A DNA stretch of 64,000 bases from an uncultured Pontibacter sp. (GCF_947499215.1 NZ_CANMNI010000002.1:682001-746000), one strand, 5' to 3'; shown: positions 52,788 through 62,289, counted from the stretch's first letter. Notes: a model not told the origin generated them from the sequence alone. Made by a program: numbers and translations.

Positions 52788-55021
52788 TACTGAATGACCA
52801 ATTTGCGGGTTTCGTGCTGCCCGTCGCGGGAAGTGGCGCGGAGCAGGTATACGCCGGCTTTGAGGTGGCGCAGCGATAAGGTATGACGGCGGTTAAAGCT
52901 GCCTGTCTCTTGGTATACCTTCCGGCCGATCATGTCGTGTATCACCAAAATAACCGGCTCATCGGCCCGTACCTGCACCGGTTCCTGCGAACCGGCCGCT
53001 GGGTTCGGGTATACCTTGAGCCCCAGTTTATCCTGCCCTGTATTTGGATTGGCAGCGTTGCCGCCTGTTTGCTCCAACAGGTATAACCCGCCGCCTTGCG
53101 TACCCACGGCAAGGTATAGCTGATTCGGGCCTCCCATTTCCGCCACGGCCAGACTCAGTCCGCGACCTAGGCGTGTGGCCTGCACTTGTTTGGTCAGCTC
53201 ATTCTCCAGCAACTCAGTGGTGGCTGTAAAGTCGCCGTTCAGGTTGTCCTGAAAATCAGGGTATACACGCAGTGTGCCGCTATCATCTACAGTGAGCAAA
53301 TCAGCTTTGCCGTTGCCATCGAGGTCAGCCACGGCAGGCGACAAATTGCGGCGCAAGAAGTTGAAGTTGATTCCTCCCAAAGCCTGTTTCTCCAGTTCGA
53401 AGGTATTGTTACCTGTGTTTCGGAAATACTCCAGTGCCCCGCTTGACTTGCCGACCAGTATATCCAGCAGACCATCGCCGCTTACATCAAACAAAACAGG
53501 CGTATCGCCATCGGCCAAGGTATGGAGCACTTGCAGGTCTAATTGCAGGTTGGCACCTCTAAAGTCGTAGGGCTGGCCGGCAGCCGCGGTGTTGAGCACA
53601 TAACTGATTCGGTTCGTGCCACCCTGTGCTAAGCGGTAGGTGAGCACGAGGTCAGGTATACCATCGCGGTTAATGTCGGCGAAGGCAGGTTTAAGGGCCT
53701 GCATACCTTGAAAGGAGAGCGTCAGGTAGTCATCGGTGACAAGATAGAAAGCAGGCTCAGTGGCGGTGCCCACATTGCGGTAGTAGCTGAGGCTGGCCAC
53801 AAAGCGGCCATTGTGGTGCGAACGGTTGTTACCGACCAGCATATCCAGCAAACCATCCCCGCTGATATCGGCAAAAACGGGAAAAGCGCCCTCACCCAAG
53901 TCGATCATCTGCGCTTGCAGGAAATCATCCTGTACAAAATCAAAGGCGGGATTGTCAGCCGTGCCGGTGTTGCGGTATAGCCAAACCGAGCGCTGCAGCT
54001 CCAGATCGCCTTCGTTTTCGTTGCTGTTCGGGGCCACGAGCAGATCAGGTATGCCATCGAAAGTCACATCCTCATAATAAGCAGCCGGGAAAAGTTTGAA
54101 GCTAGTAGCCTTGGTGCCAGTCGGGAAAAGCGGATCGAAACTCTCCATGCGGGCCAAGGTTTTGGTGCCTTTGTTTTCCATCTGCACGAGGTTTTCGCAG
54201 GCCACCCCGCCCATCACGAGGTCTTTCACGCCGTTACCATTCAGGTCGATGGCCAGTAGCGAAGAGCCGTCGTGACCCGTGTGCAGCGGCGCGGCCAGAC
54301 GGCACTGTATCCCGAAGCCGTAGTTGTTGCAGCCATCGCACTCAGTGATCTGCCCCCACCAGTCAGAGCCGAGCGAGAAGCGCAGCGTACCGCAAGCGAG
54401 TCCTTCCTCTATCTGCATGTTCTGGTAGTACTCCAAGGTATAGCCGCCCGAAAATTCTGTGAGCAGTACGTCTAAGTCACCGTCTCCATCCATGTCCACA
54501 ATGGCGGGTATGTCGGCGCTGTTCACCTGCATGTTGATGTTGCTGTTCCCATTGCGACTGCGGTAAAAAAGGGCGTCCTCGGCCAGCGTGAATTTCGGAA
54601 ACTTGTCATTGCTCGCCTCCTGCCGGTATACCCGTATACCCAGCGAGGTGCTGGTGAAAATATCTTTCAGCCCGTCGCAGTTGTAGTCGCGCAGGAGCAC
54701 CCAGTTTTCCAACTCCTCCGGAAACATGGCCTCGTACTCCGGCGCATAGGCATAGCGCCACTGGCCTTGCTCCTGCACCGCCAGATAGGTATAGACTTTG
54801 CGCAGCATGCGGTCGAAGATGAAGAGGTCCTCGCGGCCATCTTTGTTCAGGTCGATGGTCGAGAACTGGGGCGTGTTGAGTCCGCCGCTCCACGGGTTGA
54901 GCAGGGGGCGGGTGGGCGTCACTACCGACACATCGGTGCGCTGCCGAAATCGCAGCGGCTCTTGTGCCAATGCTGCAGTTATGGCAACAAACAGGAAGAA
55001 TAAGGAAAGCAGGTAACGCAT
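52787..55021 (-). CDS. T9SS-secreted FG-GAP repeat protein
   Basis: This 744-residue exported protein has a signal peptide (about 1-19, ITAALAQ). The body is a series of FG-GAP/VCBS repeats with Asp-rich calcium-binding-like units (DLNKDGREDLF, DMDGDGDLDVLL, DISGDGLLDMLV, DLDGNGKADLL). This is a beta-propeller layout seen in adhesion proteins. The final 79 residues (about 666-744, LGLKVYPNPAAG) are a Por_Secre_tail sorting domain for type IX secretion. The ATG at 55021 is chosen because the signal peptide then starts the protein. Its function on the cell surface is unknown. Confidence 0.9.
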   Translation of the reverse strand: MRYLLSLFFLFVAITAALAQEPLRFRQRTDVSVVTPTRPLLNPWSGGLNTPQFSTIDLNKDGREDLFIFDRMLRKVYTYLAVQEQGQWRYAYAPEYEAMFPEELENWVLLRDYNCDGLKDIFTSTSLGIRVYRQEASNDKFPKFTLAEDALFYRSRNGNSNINMQVNSADIPAIVDMDGDGDLDVLLTEFSGGYTLEYYQNMQIEEGLACGTLRFSLGSDWWGQITECDGCNNYGFGIQCRLAAPLHTGHDGSSLLAIDLNGNGVKDLVMGGVACENLVQMENKGTKTLARMESFDPLFPTGTKATSFKLFPAAYYEDVTFDGIPDLLVAPNSNENEGDLELQRSVWLYRNTGTADNPAFDFVQDDFLQAQMIDLGEGAFPVFADISGDGLLDMLVGNNRSHHNGRFVASLSYYRNVGTATEPAFYLVTDDYLTLSFQGMQALKPAFADINRDGIPDLVLTYRLAQGGTNRISYVLNTAAAGQPYDFRGANLQLDLQVLHTLADGDTPVLFDVSGDGLLDILVGKSSGALEYFRNTGNNTFELEKQALGGINFNFLRRNLSPAVADLDGNGKADLLTVDDSGTLRVYPDFQDNLNGDFTATTELLENELTKQVQATRLGRGLSLAVAEMGGPNQLYLAVGTQGGGLYLLEQTGGNAANPNTGQDKLGLKVYPNPAAGSQEPVQVRADEPVILVIHDMIGRKVYQETGSFNRRHTLSLRHLKAGVYLLRATSRDGQHETRKLVIQ

Positions 55022-55068
55022 AGGTAGTTTGGCAATCAGGTTGTTGCTTTTGCCGTTTTGGGTGTATA

Positions 55069-55098
55069 TTGCCAAGGCGGCACAAAGCTATACCTTAG
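55069..55098 (+). promoter_or_regulatory. Promoter of murF
   Basis: TTG at 55069-55071, a 19-base spacer and TACCTTAG at 55091-55098 match the Bacteroidota promoter with one mismatch. The -7 box overlaps a TATACCT copy. The leader is about 40 bases. It lies in the divergent gap with the FG-GAP gene. Confidence 0.6.
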
Positions 55099-55142
55099 CT
55101 CTTTTCAAAGCCGTTGATATTCAAACTAAAATTAAGCATTTC

Positions 55143-56429
55143 ATGCCGAACAGCATTGACTTTCTTTACCAAAAATACCTCAAGTGCCGCCATGTGAGCA
55201 CCGACTCCCGCGCCCCGCAGGACCAGAGCTTATTTTTTGCCCTGAACGGACCTAATTTCAAAGGAGCCAAGTTTGCGCAGGGCGCTTTGGACAAAGGCGC
55301 CAAATACGCCGTAGTGGACGACCCGGCGCTGGCTTCTGACAACGTGTTTGTGGTGGAAGACACGCTGCAGACGCTGCAGGACCTCGCCCGCCACCACCGC
55401 CGCCAGCTGAGCATACCCGTGATCGGCATTACGGGCAGCAACGGCAAGACTACGACCAAAGAGCTGATCTATGCGGTGCTGAGCCAGCAGTTCAACACGC
55501 TCTATACCCAGGGCAACCTCAACAACCACATCGGGGTGCCGCTTACCTTGCTGCGCCTCAAGCCCGAGCACGAAATGGCCATTATTGAGATGGGCGCGAA
55601 CCACATTGGCGAGATCGCTTTGCTCAGCAGCATTGCCGAGCCCACGCACGGCATGATCACCAACATCGGCAAAGCGCACTTGGAGGGCTTCGGCAGTCTG
55701 GAGGGTGTGGCCCGTGGCAAGAGCGAGCTCTACGTGCATTTGCTTGAGCACGGCGGCACCGTGTTTGTGAACACCGGCAACGAGCACCTGATGCGCATGA
55801 GCCGCCGCATCGAGCACAAAGTAACCTACCCTGCCCAAGGCGACTATTACCACAGCGAATTGCTGGAGGCCTCGCCTTATGTGGTGTACAAAGACGAAGA
55901 AGGCCACGTGGTGAACACGCAACTAGTGGGCAGCTACAACTATGAGAACATGGCCGCGGCCGCCTGTATTGGCAAGTTCTTCGGCGTGCCGCTGGAGAAA
56001 GCTAACGCAGCCATCGCCAACTATAGCCCCGTGAACAACCGCTCGCAGGTGATGCAGAAAGGCAGCAACACGTTGATACTGGACGCCTACAATGCCAACC
56101 CGACTTCTATGGCGGCGGCTATCCGCAACTTCGGCGGCATGAACGCGCCCCGCAAGGTCGTAATTGTGGGCGATATGCTGGAGATGGGTACCGAAAGTGA
56201 GGCAGAGCACAAAGCGATCGGTGAGATTATTGCAGAACAGAACTTTGAGACTGTGTTACTCTGCGGGCCGGAAATGAAACACGCCTTTGAAGTTGACAGC
56301 AACTTCCATTACTTCGCTACAAAAGCCGAGCTGCAAAGCTGGCTAGAGGCTAATCCGGTTTCGGAGAGCTATGTGCTCGTGAAAGGCTCAAGAGGTATGG
56401 GGTTGGAGACGCTGGTGGAGGTGTTGTAG
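55143..56429 (+). CDS. murF: MurF, UDP-MurNAc-tripeptide--D-Ala-D-Ala ligase
   Basis: This 428-residue Mur ligase attaches D-Ala-D-Ala to the peptidoglycan precursor. The ATP P-loop GITGSNGKTTTKE is near 94-106. HIGVPLTLLRLKPEHEMAIIEMGANHIGEI and the C-terminal DAYNANPTSM block are typical of MurF. A longer frame from 55029 adds a stretch across the promoter, so 55143 is preferred. It is separate from any dcw cluster, and a perfect terminator follows. Confidence 0.95.
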   Translation: MPNSIDFLYQKYLKCRHVSTDSRAPQDQSLFFALNGPNFKGAKFAQGALDKGAKYAVVDDPALASDNVFVVEDTLQTLQDLARHHRRQLSIPVIGITGSNGKTTTKELIYAVLSQQFNTLYTQGNLNNHIGVPLTLLRLKPEHEMAIIEMGANHIGEIALLSSIAEPTHGMITNIGKAHLEGFGSLEGVARGKSELYVHLLEHGGTVFVNTGNEHLMRMSRRIEHKVTYPAQGDYYHSELLEASPYVVYKDEEGHVVNTQLVGSYNYENMAAAACIGKFFGVPLEKANAAIANYSPVNNRSQVMQKGSNTLILDAYNANPTSMAAAIRNFGGMNAPRKVVIVGDMLEMGTESEAEHKAIGEIIAEQNFETVLLCGPEMKHAFEVDSNFHYFATKAELQSWLEANPVSESYVLVKGSRGMGLETLVEVL

Positions 56430-56455
56430 TCTTTTACTTTTTTGAATTCGATAAG

Positions 56456-56497
56456 AACCTCGATAGGCAAACAAATTGCCTATCGAGGTTTTTTTGG
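56456..56497 (+). terminator. Terminator after murF
   Basis: A perfect 15-bp inverted repeat, AACCTCGATAGGCAA/TTGCCTATCGAGGTT (56456-56470 and 56476-56490), has loop ACAAA and a T run. Confidence 0.95.
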
Positions 56498-56560
56498 ATC
56501 AATATTTGTATATTAAAGTTTTCCTATATAAACTTATTCTAACCCTATCACCCATTTCCT

Positions 56561-57260
56561 ATGAAGATTAAAGCTGTACTCTTTATCCTAATTCCTCTGT
56601 GCTTGCCAGTTAGCGTCTGCTCAATCGCAGGATTCTGCTTATTCTCGTCATTCTTTAGGTATAATCACCAGTCCAGTACTTAATAATATTTTCTCCTCTA
56701 ACAGGGAGTTACCGGTGGGTATAATTTACAAGTATCAACTAACACCTAACTCAGCTATTAGAACAACTATTTTAGGCTCGTTTAATAATTATAAATTCAC
56801 TTCTAAGTTCGGATCGCCTGATAATTATAATAAAAATTACACCCTCTATTCCCAATTTTCTATTGGATATGAAAGGCACATTCCATTAAAGAGTAGTTGG
56901 ATGGTCTACTATGGAGCTGAAACAGGTCCTTTAATGCTCCGAGAAGTTAAAAAAGAATTGAGTTTTATACCTTCAGATGTAGGTGACACACAATATACCT
57001 TAGACGTAGTTGACGAAACACGCGGTATTTTTCTACGCCCTTTTCTAGGCATCACTTATAAAATTAGTAATCGATTTTTCATAAATACTGAAACGGCCAT
57101 CGTAGCACAACTCCAGCGCCGTGAATTTAATTCTGTAATAGCGACACGACATATGTCTTCTGGAGAAACACTATCTGGTTATAGTGAAAATGGCATTTGG
57201 CACGAGAACTCCCTCAAGTATCAACCGATCTCCAACGTATCACTGCTGTTGAGATTCTAA
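56561..57260 (+). pseudogene. Outer-membrane protein gene with a frameshift in its signal peptide
   Basis: The ATG at 56561 begins a perfect signal peptide start (MKIKAVLFILIPLC). Its frame soon runs into a short unrelated tail. The next frame is open from 56601 onward and reads QLASAQSQDSAYSRHSLG, a normal signal-peptidase site followed by the mature start. It then continues to 57260 as a strand-rich barrel ending LLLRF. One extra base near 56597-56607 would explain this. Without the shift only a GTG start at 56715 remains, lacking a signal peptide. The gene is AT-rich. It may be a true inactivation or a sequencing error. Confidence 0.65.
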
Positions 57261-57274
57261 TTATTATACCTCCC

Positions 57275-57817
57275 TCAAAACGGAGAATTAAAATCCTTTA
57301 ACAGCGGCAGCACCTCATCTTTAGGTGATACCAGCGGCCCGGCTATACCCCAGTCTATACCCAGTGCCGGGTCGTTCCAGAGGATGCCGCCTTCGGATGG
57401 CTGGTGATAATAGTTGGTGCATTTGTAGAGGAAGCTGGTGTTGTCTTCCAAAGCCACAAAGCCGTGGGCGAAGCCTTCCGGAATGTAAAACATATTGTTT
57501 AATTCGGCATCCAGCACACAGCTCACGTGCTGCCCGTAAGTAGGCGAGTCTTTGCGAAGGTCTACTGCTACATCCAGCACCTTGCCCGAAGCGACACGCA
57601 CCAGTTTGCCCTGTGCATAAGGAGGCTTCTGGAAATGCAAGCCGCGCAGCACGCCCTTCTTCGACACCGACTGGTTGTCCTGCACAAACACCGGATTAAT
57701 ACCGAAGGGCTCGAACATCTTGGCGCTGTACGTTTCCATAAACCAGCCCCGCTCGTCGCGGAACATGCGCGGTATAAATTCGATCAGGCCTTCGATGTGA
57801 TAGGTTTTATGCTCCAT
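57275..57817 (-). CDS. rmlC: dTDP-4-dehydrorhamnose 3,5-epimerase
   Basis: This 180-residue cupin epimerase of the dTDP-rhamnose pathway has RGLHFQ with His61, the metal-free active-site cupin strands, PEGFAHGF with His118 and the closing NDPALGIDW. The start at 57817 matches the family's N-terminus; a longer frame to 57898 adds 27 unrelated residues and overlaps an inverted repeat. No rmlABD genes are adjacent, so the pathway is split. It is divergent from hflX. Confidence 0.92.
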   Translation of the reverse strand: MEHKTYHIEGLIEFIPRMFRDERGWFMETYSAKMFEPFGINPVFVQDNQSVSKKGVLRGLHFQKPPYAQGKLVRVASGKVLDVAVDLRKDSPTYGQHVSCVLDAELNNMFYIPEGFAHGFVALEDNTSFLYKCTNYYHQPSEGGILWNDPALGIDWGIAGPLVSPKDEVLPLLKDFNSPF

Positions 57818-57858
57818 GGATGGTATTGGGGGTATGCTATAGCTTGTGAATACGGGCG

Positions 57859-57907
57859 GCAAGTTAGGTCTTTTCGCCCTTCTTCTGAAATTTTTCACCT
57901 AACTTGC
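57859..57907. promoter_or_regulatory. Inverted repeat in the rmlC-hflX gap
   Basis: GCAAGTTAGGT (57859-57869) and its complement (57897-57907) are perfect 11-base arms separated by 27 bases. They lie upstream of rmlC on one side and of hflX on the other. Confidence 0.45.
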
Positions 57908-57929
57908 ACTTGCTCCGCATGCTTCTATT

Positions 57930-57945
57930 GCGTTATACCTAACGC
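57930..57945. repeat. Hairpin with motif loop
   Basis: GCGTTA (57930-57935) and TAACGC (57940-57945) flank TACC, so the TATACCT motif spans the loop of a small palindrome. Confidence 0.4.
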
Positions 57946-58030
57946 CTTTCAACCGGGGCCGGGGCCAATTACGTACAAAGACGCAAGCCGAAAATCAGGC
58001 TGATAAAACCGCTACGCTTAACATCTGAAA

Positions 58031-59239
58031 ATGGGTAAACAAAAATATTACGAAACCGCCAAGCCGCAGGAAACTGCCATACTGGTGGCCGTGCCCGGTT
58101 ACAAACAAACCGACGAACAAACCAACGAATACCTCGACGAACTGGCCTTTCTGACCGAGACGGCCGGTGCCGTGAGTATGAAACGCTTCGTGCAGAAACT
58201 CGACAAGCCCGACACCCGCACCTTTGTGGGCAGCGGCAAACTCGAAGAAATACAGGCTTATGTGAAAGAGCACAACATCGACATGGTGATCTTCGACGAC
58301 GACCTGAGCCCCTCGCAGGTGCGCAACATCGAGCGCGAACTGCAGGTGAAAATCGTAGATAGGAGCTTACTGATCCTCGACATCTTCGCGCTAAGGGCGA
58401 AAACGGCCCAGGCGCACACGCAGGTAGAGTTGGCCCAGTACCAGTACCTGCTTCCCCGCCTAACCAACCTCTGGACTCACCTTTCCAAACAAAAAGGTGG
58501 TATCGGTATGAAGGGTCCGGGTGAAACCGAGATCGAGACTGACCGTCGTATCGTGCGCGACAAAATCTCCTTGCTGCGCGACCGGCTGGAGAAGTTCGAG
58601 AAACAGAACTTCGAGCAGCGCAAGTCCCGTGCAGGCATGGTGCGTGTGGCACTGGTAGGGTATACCAACGTGGGCAAATCCACACTCATGAACCTGCTCT
58701 CCAAGTCCGACGTGTTTGCAGAGAACAAGCTCTTCGCGACCGTAGACGCAACAGTGCGCAAAGTCGTGCTCGATAATATTCCGTTCCTATTGTCCGACAC
58801 AGTAGGGTTCATCCGCAAGCTGCCGACCAAACTGATCGAAGCCTTTAAGTCCACGCTCGACGAGATCCGTGAAGCCGACCTATTGGTGCACGTGGTAGAT
58901 GTATCGCATCCCTCGTTCGAAGACCACATTGCGGTTGTAAACGACACCCTGCTCGACATCAACTCAGCTGACAAACCGGTGTTGCTGGTGTTCAACAAGA
59001 TTGACCAGTACCTAGAGCAGCGCGAGCAGGAAATGCAGGAAGAAAGCGGAAATGATGAGGAGGGGGAACATAAGGTGCGCCCTTCCATCGAAGACCTGAA
59101 AGCCACCTACATGGCGAAAATCCACGCCCCGGCACTCTTCATTTCGGCCACCAACCGTATCAATATCGACGAGTTGCGTGCCGAGCTGCAGCGCCGTGTC
59201 GCCGAAATTCATTTCGAGCGCTATCCGAATAACGTATAA
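58031..59239 (+). CDS. hflX: HflX GTPase
   Basis: This 402-residue ribosome-associated GTPase helps split stalled ribosomes under stress. The HflX N-terminal domain is followed by GPGETEIETDRR at 162-173. The G domain has G1 GYTNVGKST at 210-218, G3 DTVGF near 256-260 and G4 NKID near 322-325. The protein ends with a short C-terminal domain. It is a single gene that ends at a terminator. Confidence 0.96.
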   Translation: MGKQKYYETAKPQETAILVAVPGYKQTDEQTNEYLDELAFLTETAGAVSMKRFVQKLDKPDTRTFVGSGKLEEIQAYVKEHNIDMVIFDDDLSPSQVRNIERELQVKIVDRSLLILDIFALRAKTAQAHTQVELAQYQYLLPRLTNLWTHLSKQKGGIGMKGPGETEIETDRRIVRDKISLLRDRLEKFEKQNFEQRKSRAGMVRVALVGYTNVGKSTLMNLLSKSDVFAENKLFATVDATVRKVVLDNIPFLLSDTVGFIRKLPTKLIEAFKSTLDEIREADLLVHVVDVSHPSFEDHIAVVNDTLLDINSADKPVLLVFNKIDQYLEQREQEMQEESGNDEEGEHKVRPSIEDLKATYMAKIHAPALFISATNRINIDELRAELQRRVAEIHFERYPNNV

Positions 59240-59259
59240 ACGGCTTTTTGCTGTATCAG

Positions 59260-59297
59260 AAAGGGAGTGGTCCAATGAGGGCTGCTCCCTTTTTGTT
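59260..59297 (+). terminator. Terminator after hflX
   Basis: AAAGGGAG (59260-59267) pairs with CTCCCTTT (59285-59292), followed by more T. Confidence 0.82.
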
Positions 59298-59515
59298 TTG
59301 GGCTCCGATTGGGACAGTCCTCCGCTAGTCTCGCTATACCTGCAGTCGTCACCGCTGTACCCACACCACGCAGCAGATCGCTACCTAAACAACCGACGGA
59401 CACAGTTCCGCGATCCCTTTCAAAACAATTTTGCGCTCCTTTCAGTAAACACCAACCATAGCGACCGCACTATGTAACAAGCGGCCAGCTATGCTTTTCT
59501 GAAAGAGAACACCTT

Positions 59516-60010
59516 ATGAAAACCTTGTATATCATGCGTCATGCGAAGTCCAGCTGGAAGTTTGAAGAGCTGAGCGACCATGACCGACCACTGAACAAAC
59601 GCGGCCGCACTGACGCCCCCCTGATGGGACAGGAACTGGCTGCTAACAATGCCAAACTGCAGCTCATTCTGTCGAGTCCTGCGGTGCGGGCTATTACCAC
59701 CGCTACGCTCGTGGCGCGTGAGCTGGAATACGATGCTGACGATATTGTAGTGGAGGACAACATGTATGGCGCCAGCGCCGATGAGTTGCTTGAGATAGCC
59801 CGCGAAGCACCCGCCGACGTGGACAGCATGCTGATGGTGGGCCACAACGAACCCATCTCGGAGTTTGCCAACATGCTCTCGCCCAAGCACATTTCCAGTA
59901 TGCCAACCGCCGGCGTGGTGGCCCTGCGCTTCGACTGCGCCAGCTGGCGCGACATCAAGCGCGACAATGCCGTGCTCCTGTTCTACGACACACCAAAAAA
60001 CCACAAATAA
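59516..60010 (+). CDS. sixA: SixA-type phosphohistidine phosphatase
   Basis: This 164-residue histidine phosphatase starts MKTLYIMRHAKSSW, where His9 of RHAKS is the phosphate acceptor. The second conserved His lies in VGHNEPISEF. SixA-like enzymes dephosphorylate phosphohistidine proteins. It precedes the polyphosphate kinase ppk1 in the same direction, a pairing repeatedly seen in bacteria, so it may act on polyphosphate or on a phosphorylated protein. The gap to ppk1 contains a hairpin. Confidence 0.9.
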   Translation: MKTLYIMRHAKSSWKFEELSDHDRPLNKRGRTDAPLMGQELAANNAKLQLILSSPAVRAITTATLVARELEYDADDIVVEDNMYGASADELLEIAREAPADVDSMLMVGHNEPISEFANMLSPKHISSMPTAGVVALRFDCASWRDIKRDNAVLLFYDTPKNHK

Positions 60011-60019
60011 CACAGCACA

Positions 60020-60057
60020 GCGGTGCAGCAAGGTATACCAACATCCGGCTGCACCGC
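60020..60057 (+). repeat. Hairpin between sixA and ppk1
   Basis: GCGGTGCAGC (60020-60029) pairs perfectly with GCTGCACCGC (60048-60057). The loop contains an AGGTATACC motif copy. It lacks a T run, so it is not a clear terminator. Confidence 0.5.
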
Positions 60058-60105
60058 ATTACACCTTTATCCCCCCGCGTTCCGCACCGGACGCCACACC
60101 AGACC

Positions 60106-62208
60106 ATGGAAACTAATACTGAGAATAAAAAACCAACAGCCACGCCCTTGATCAACCGCGAGCTCAGCTGGTTGGCATTCAACTACCGGGTGCTGCAGGA
60201 AGCCAGAGACCGTACCGTACCCTTGCTGGAACGCATCAAGTTTATGGCCATCTTCTCGGCCAACCTCGACGAGTACTTCAAGGTGCGTGTGGCCACGCTC
60301 AAGCGCCTGATCAAGCTCAAAAAGAAGACCCGCGATAAACTCTCTGAAGACCCCGCCGACACCTTCGAACAGGTGATGCAGGAGGTAAGACGACAACAGG
60401 AAGAATTTGGAGAGGTTTTCAGAGAGGGTATACTGGCCGATCTGCGCCAGCACCACATCAACCTCCTCACCGAAAACGACCTGAACAAGGAGCAACAGAA
60501 GTGGGTGCAAGAGTACTTCGCCGAGCACTTACAGCCACACATCCTGCCGCTCTTGCTCGACGATACCGAAACACACTTTTTCCTGAAGGACCAGACGGTA
60601 TACCTTGGCGTGCACCTGTTTGAACCCAAAAAGAAAGACCTCAAGCCGGAGCGTTTCTCGATGCTCGAGATACCTACCAAAAAGCACGGCGGACGCTTTG
60701 TAAAGCTGCCTACCGTGGGGGATGAGCGCTATGTGATGTTTGTGGATGATGTGATCCGTTTCTGCCTGCCGATGCTCTACCCCAACTATACCCGTTTTGA
60801 GGCGCATGCCGTGAAAGTATCGCGCGATGCCGAGCTGGATATTGAGGAAGAGGTGTCTGGCAGTCTGATGGCCAAGATCCAGAAGAGTCTGAAGAACCGT
60901 GAAACGGGTTATCCGGCCCGCCTCCTCTTCGACCCTGTAACACCCAAACCCACCCTCGATGCGATCATGGCGCATACCGGCATTTCGGAAGATGAGTTGG
61001 TGGAGGGCAGCAAGTACCACAACTTCCGCGACTTCTTCCAGTTCCCCGACTTCAACCTGCCGGACCTGAAGTACACGCCGCAGCCCACACTCGTGCATCC
61101 GCTTCTGGAGAAGGAAGAGAGCCTGATTGCCGCCATGAAAAAGCAGGACTACATGGTGCACTACCCCTACCAGTCCTTCGATTACGTGCTGCGCCTCTTC
61201 GACGAAGCCGCCAAAGACCCTAAGGTGACCGCCATGAGCGCCACCCTGTACCGCGTAGCCGACAACTCGGCCATTGCCAAGTCGCTGGTGAAGGCTGCCA
61301 AAAACGGTAAATTAGTAACCGTAGTCGTGGAGCTGAAAGCGCGTTTCGACGAGGAGTCGAACATCTTTTGGGCGGGCAAACTGCAGAAGGCCGGCGCCAA
61401 CGTGATACTGGGTCTGCCTGACCTTAAGGTGCACACCAAACTAGGCCTGATTACCCGCAACGAAGACGGCAAGCTGGTAAACTACGCTTACCTGAGCACG
61501 GGCAATTACAACGAGGACACCTCCAAAATATACGCCGACCACGCCCTCTTTACCTCGCACAAGGAGATTACGCAGGACGTGGAGCAGGTCTTCAACTTCT
61601 TCATCGACCGCCAGCACGACAAGAAGTTCAAGCGGCTGCTGATGGCCCCCATTAACATGCGCGACCGATTCGTGGAGCTGATCAACCGCGAGATAAAGCA
61701 TGCCAAGCAAGGCAAGCCAGCCTCCATGATTCTCAAGATGAATGCCCTACAGGATGAGCGCATCATCAAAAAACTGTACGTCGCCAGTCAGGCTGGTGTG
61801 AAGATTGAATTGTTGGTGCGCGGCATTTGCTGTCTGGTACCGGGGGTGGAGGGGCTGAGCGAGAACATCCGGGTACGCAGCATCGTGGACCGCTACTTGG
61901 AGCATGCCCGTGTGTACATCTTCCACAACAAGGGCAAAGAAGAGTACTACGTGGCCTCCGCCGACTGGATGACCCGTAACCTGAGCCGCCGCGTGGAAGT
62001 GGCTTTCCCACTCCTTCAGAAGGATCTCATTAAGGAAGTGCGCACCATCATCGACCTGCAGCTTGCCGACGATACCAAAGCCCGCGACACCGACAACAAC
62101 TATGTAGAGCAAGTAGCCCCAACCCATACCCGCTCACAATACGCCACGTACGAGTACCTGCGCGGCTTGATTCCGGGAGGTATGGAACCGGCAAAGCAAC
62201 CGAAATAG
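60106..62208 (+). CDS. ppk1: Polyphosphate kinase 1
   Basis: This 700-residue enzyme reversibly makes inorganic polyphosphate from ATP. The N-terminal LINRELSWLAFNYRV motif is typical of PPK1. The phospholipase-D-like C-terminal domains contain the catalytic region with YRVADNSAIAKSL and His443 (VHTK), the phosphorylated His candidate. The ending SADWMTRNLSRRVEVAFP is also conserved. The length is normal. It is preceded by sixA and followed by a strong terminator. Confidence 0.96.
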   Translation: METNTENKKPTATPLINRELSWLAFNYRVLQEARDRTVPLLERIKFMAIFSANLDEYFKVRVATLKRLIKLKKKTRDKLSEDPADTFEQVMQEVRRQQEEFGEVFREGILADLRQHHINLLTENDLNKEQQKWVQEYFAEHLQPHILPLLLDDTETHFFLKDQTVYLGVHLFEPKKKDLKPERFSMLEIPTKKHGGRFVKLPTVGDERYVMFVDDVIRFCLPMLYPNYTRFEAHAVKVSRDAELDIEEEVSGSLMAKIQKSLKNRETGYPARLLFDPVTPKPTLDAIMAHTGISEDELVEGSKYHNFRDFFQFPDFNLPDLKYTPQPTLVHPLLEKEESLIAAMKKQDYMVHYPYQSFDYVLRLFDEAAKDPKVTAMSATLYRVADNSAIAKSLVKAAKNGKLVTVVVELKARFDEESNIFWAGKLQKAGANVILGLPDLKVHTKLGLITRNEDGKLVNYAYLSTGNYNEDTSKIYADHALFTSHKEITQDVEQVFNFFIDRQHDKKFKRLLMAPINMRDRFVELINREIKHAKQGKPASMILKMNALQDERIIKKLYVASQAGVKIELLVRGICCLVPGVEGLSENIRVRSIVDRYLEHARVYIFHNKGKEEYYVASADWMTRNLSRRVEVAFPLLQKDLIKEVRTIIDLQLADDTKARDTDNNYVEQVAPTHTRSQYATYEYLRGLIPGGMEPAKQPK

Positions 62209-62229
62209 GCTAACCCTTGCATTACATCA

Positions 62230-62270
62230 AAAAGGCCCGACTCGCTATACCTGCGAGTCGGGCCTTTTTT
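62230..62270 (+). terminator. Terminator after ppk1 with the motif as loop
   Basis: AAAAGGCCCGACTCGC (62230-62245) and its complement (62253-62268) form a perfect 16-bp stem whose seven-base loop is exactly TATACCT. A T run follows. Confidence 0.95.
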
Positions 62271-62289
62271 AATTAGCTATACTTGATCT

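Noticed and set aside
59178..59477. 99-codon plus-strand frame after hflX
   Set aside because: It overlaps the end of hflX and its terminator, and is random in character.
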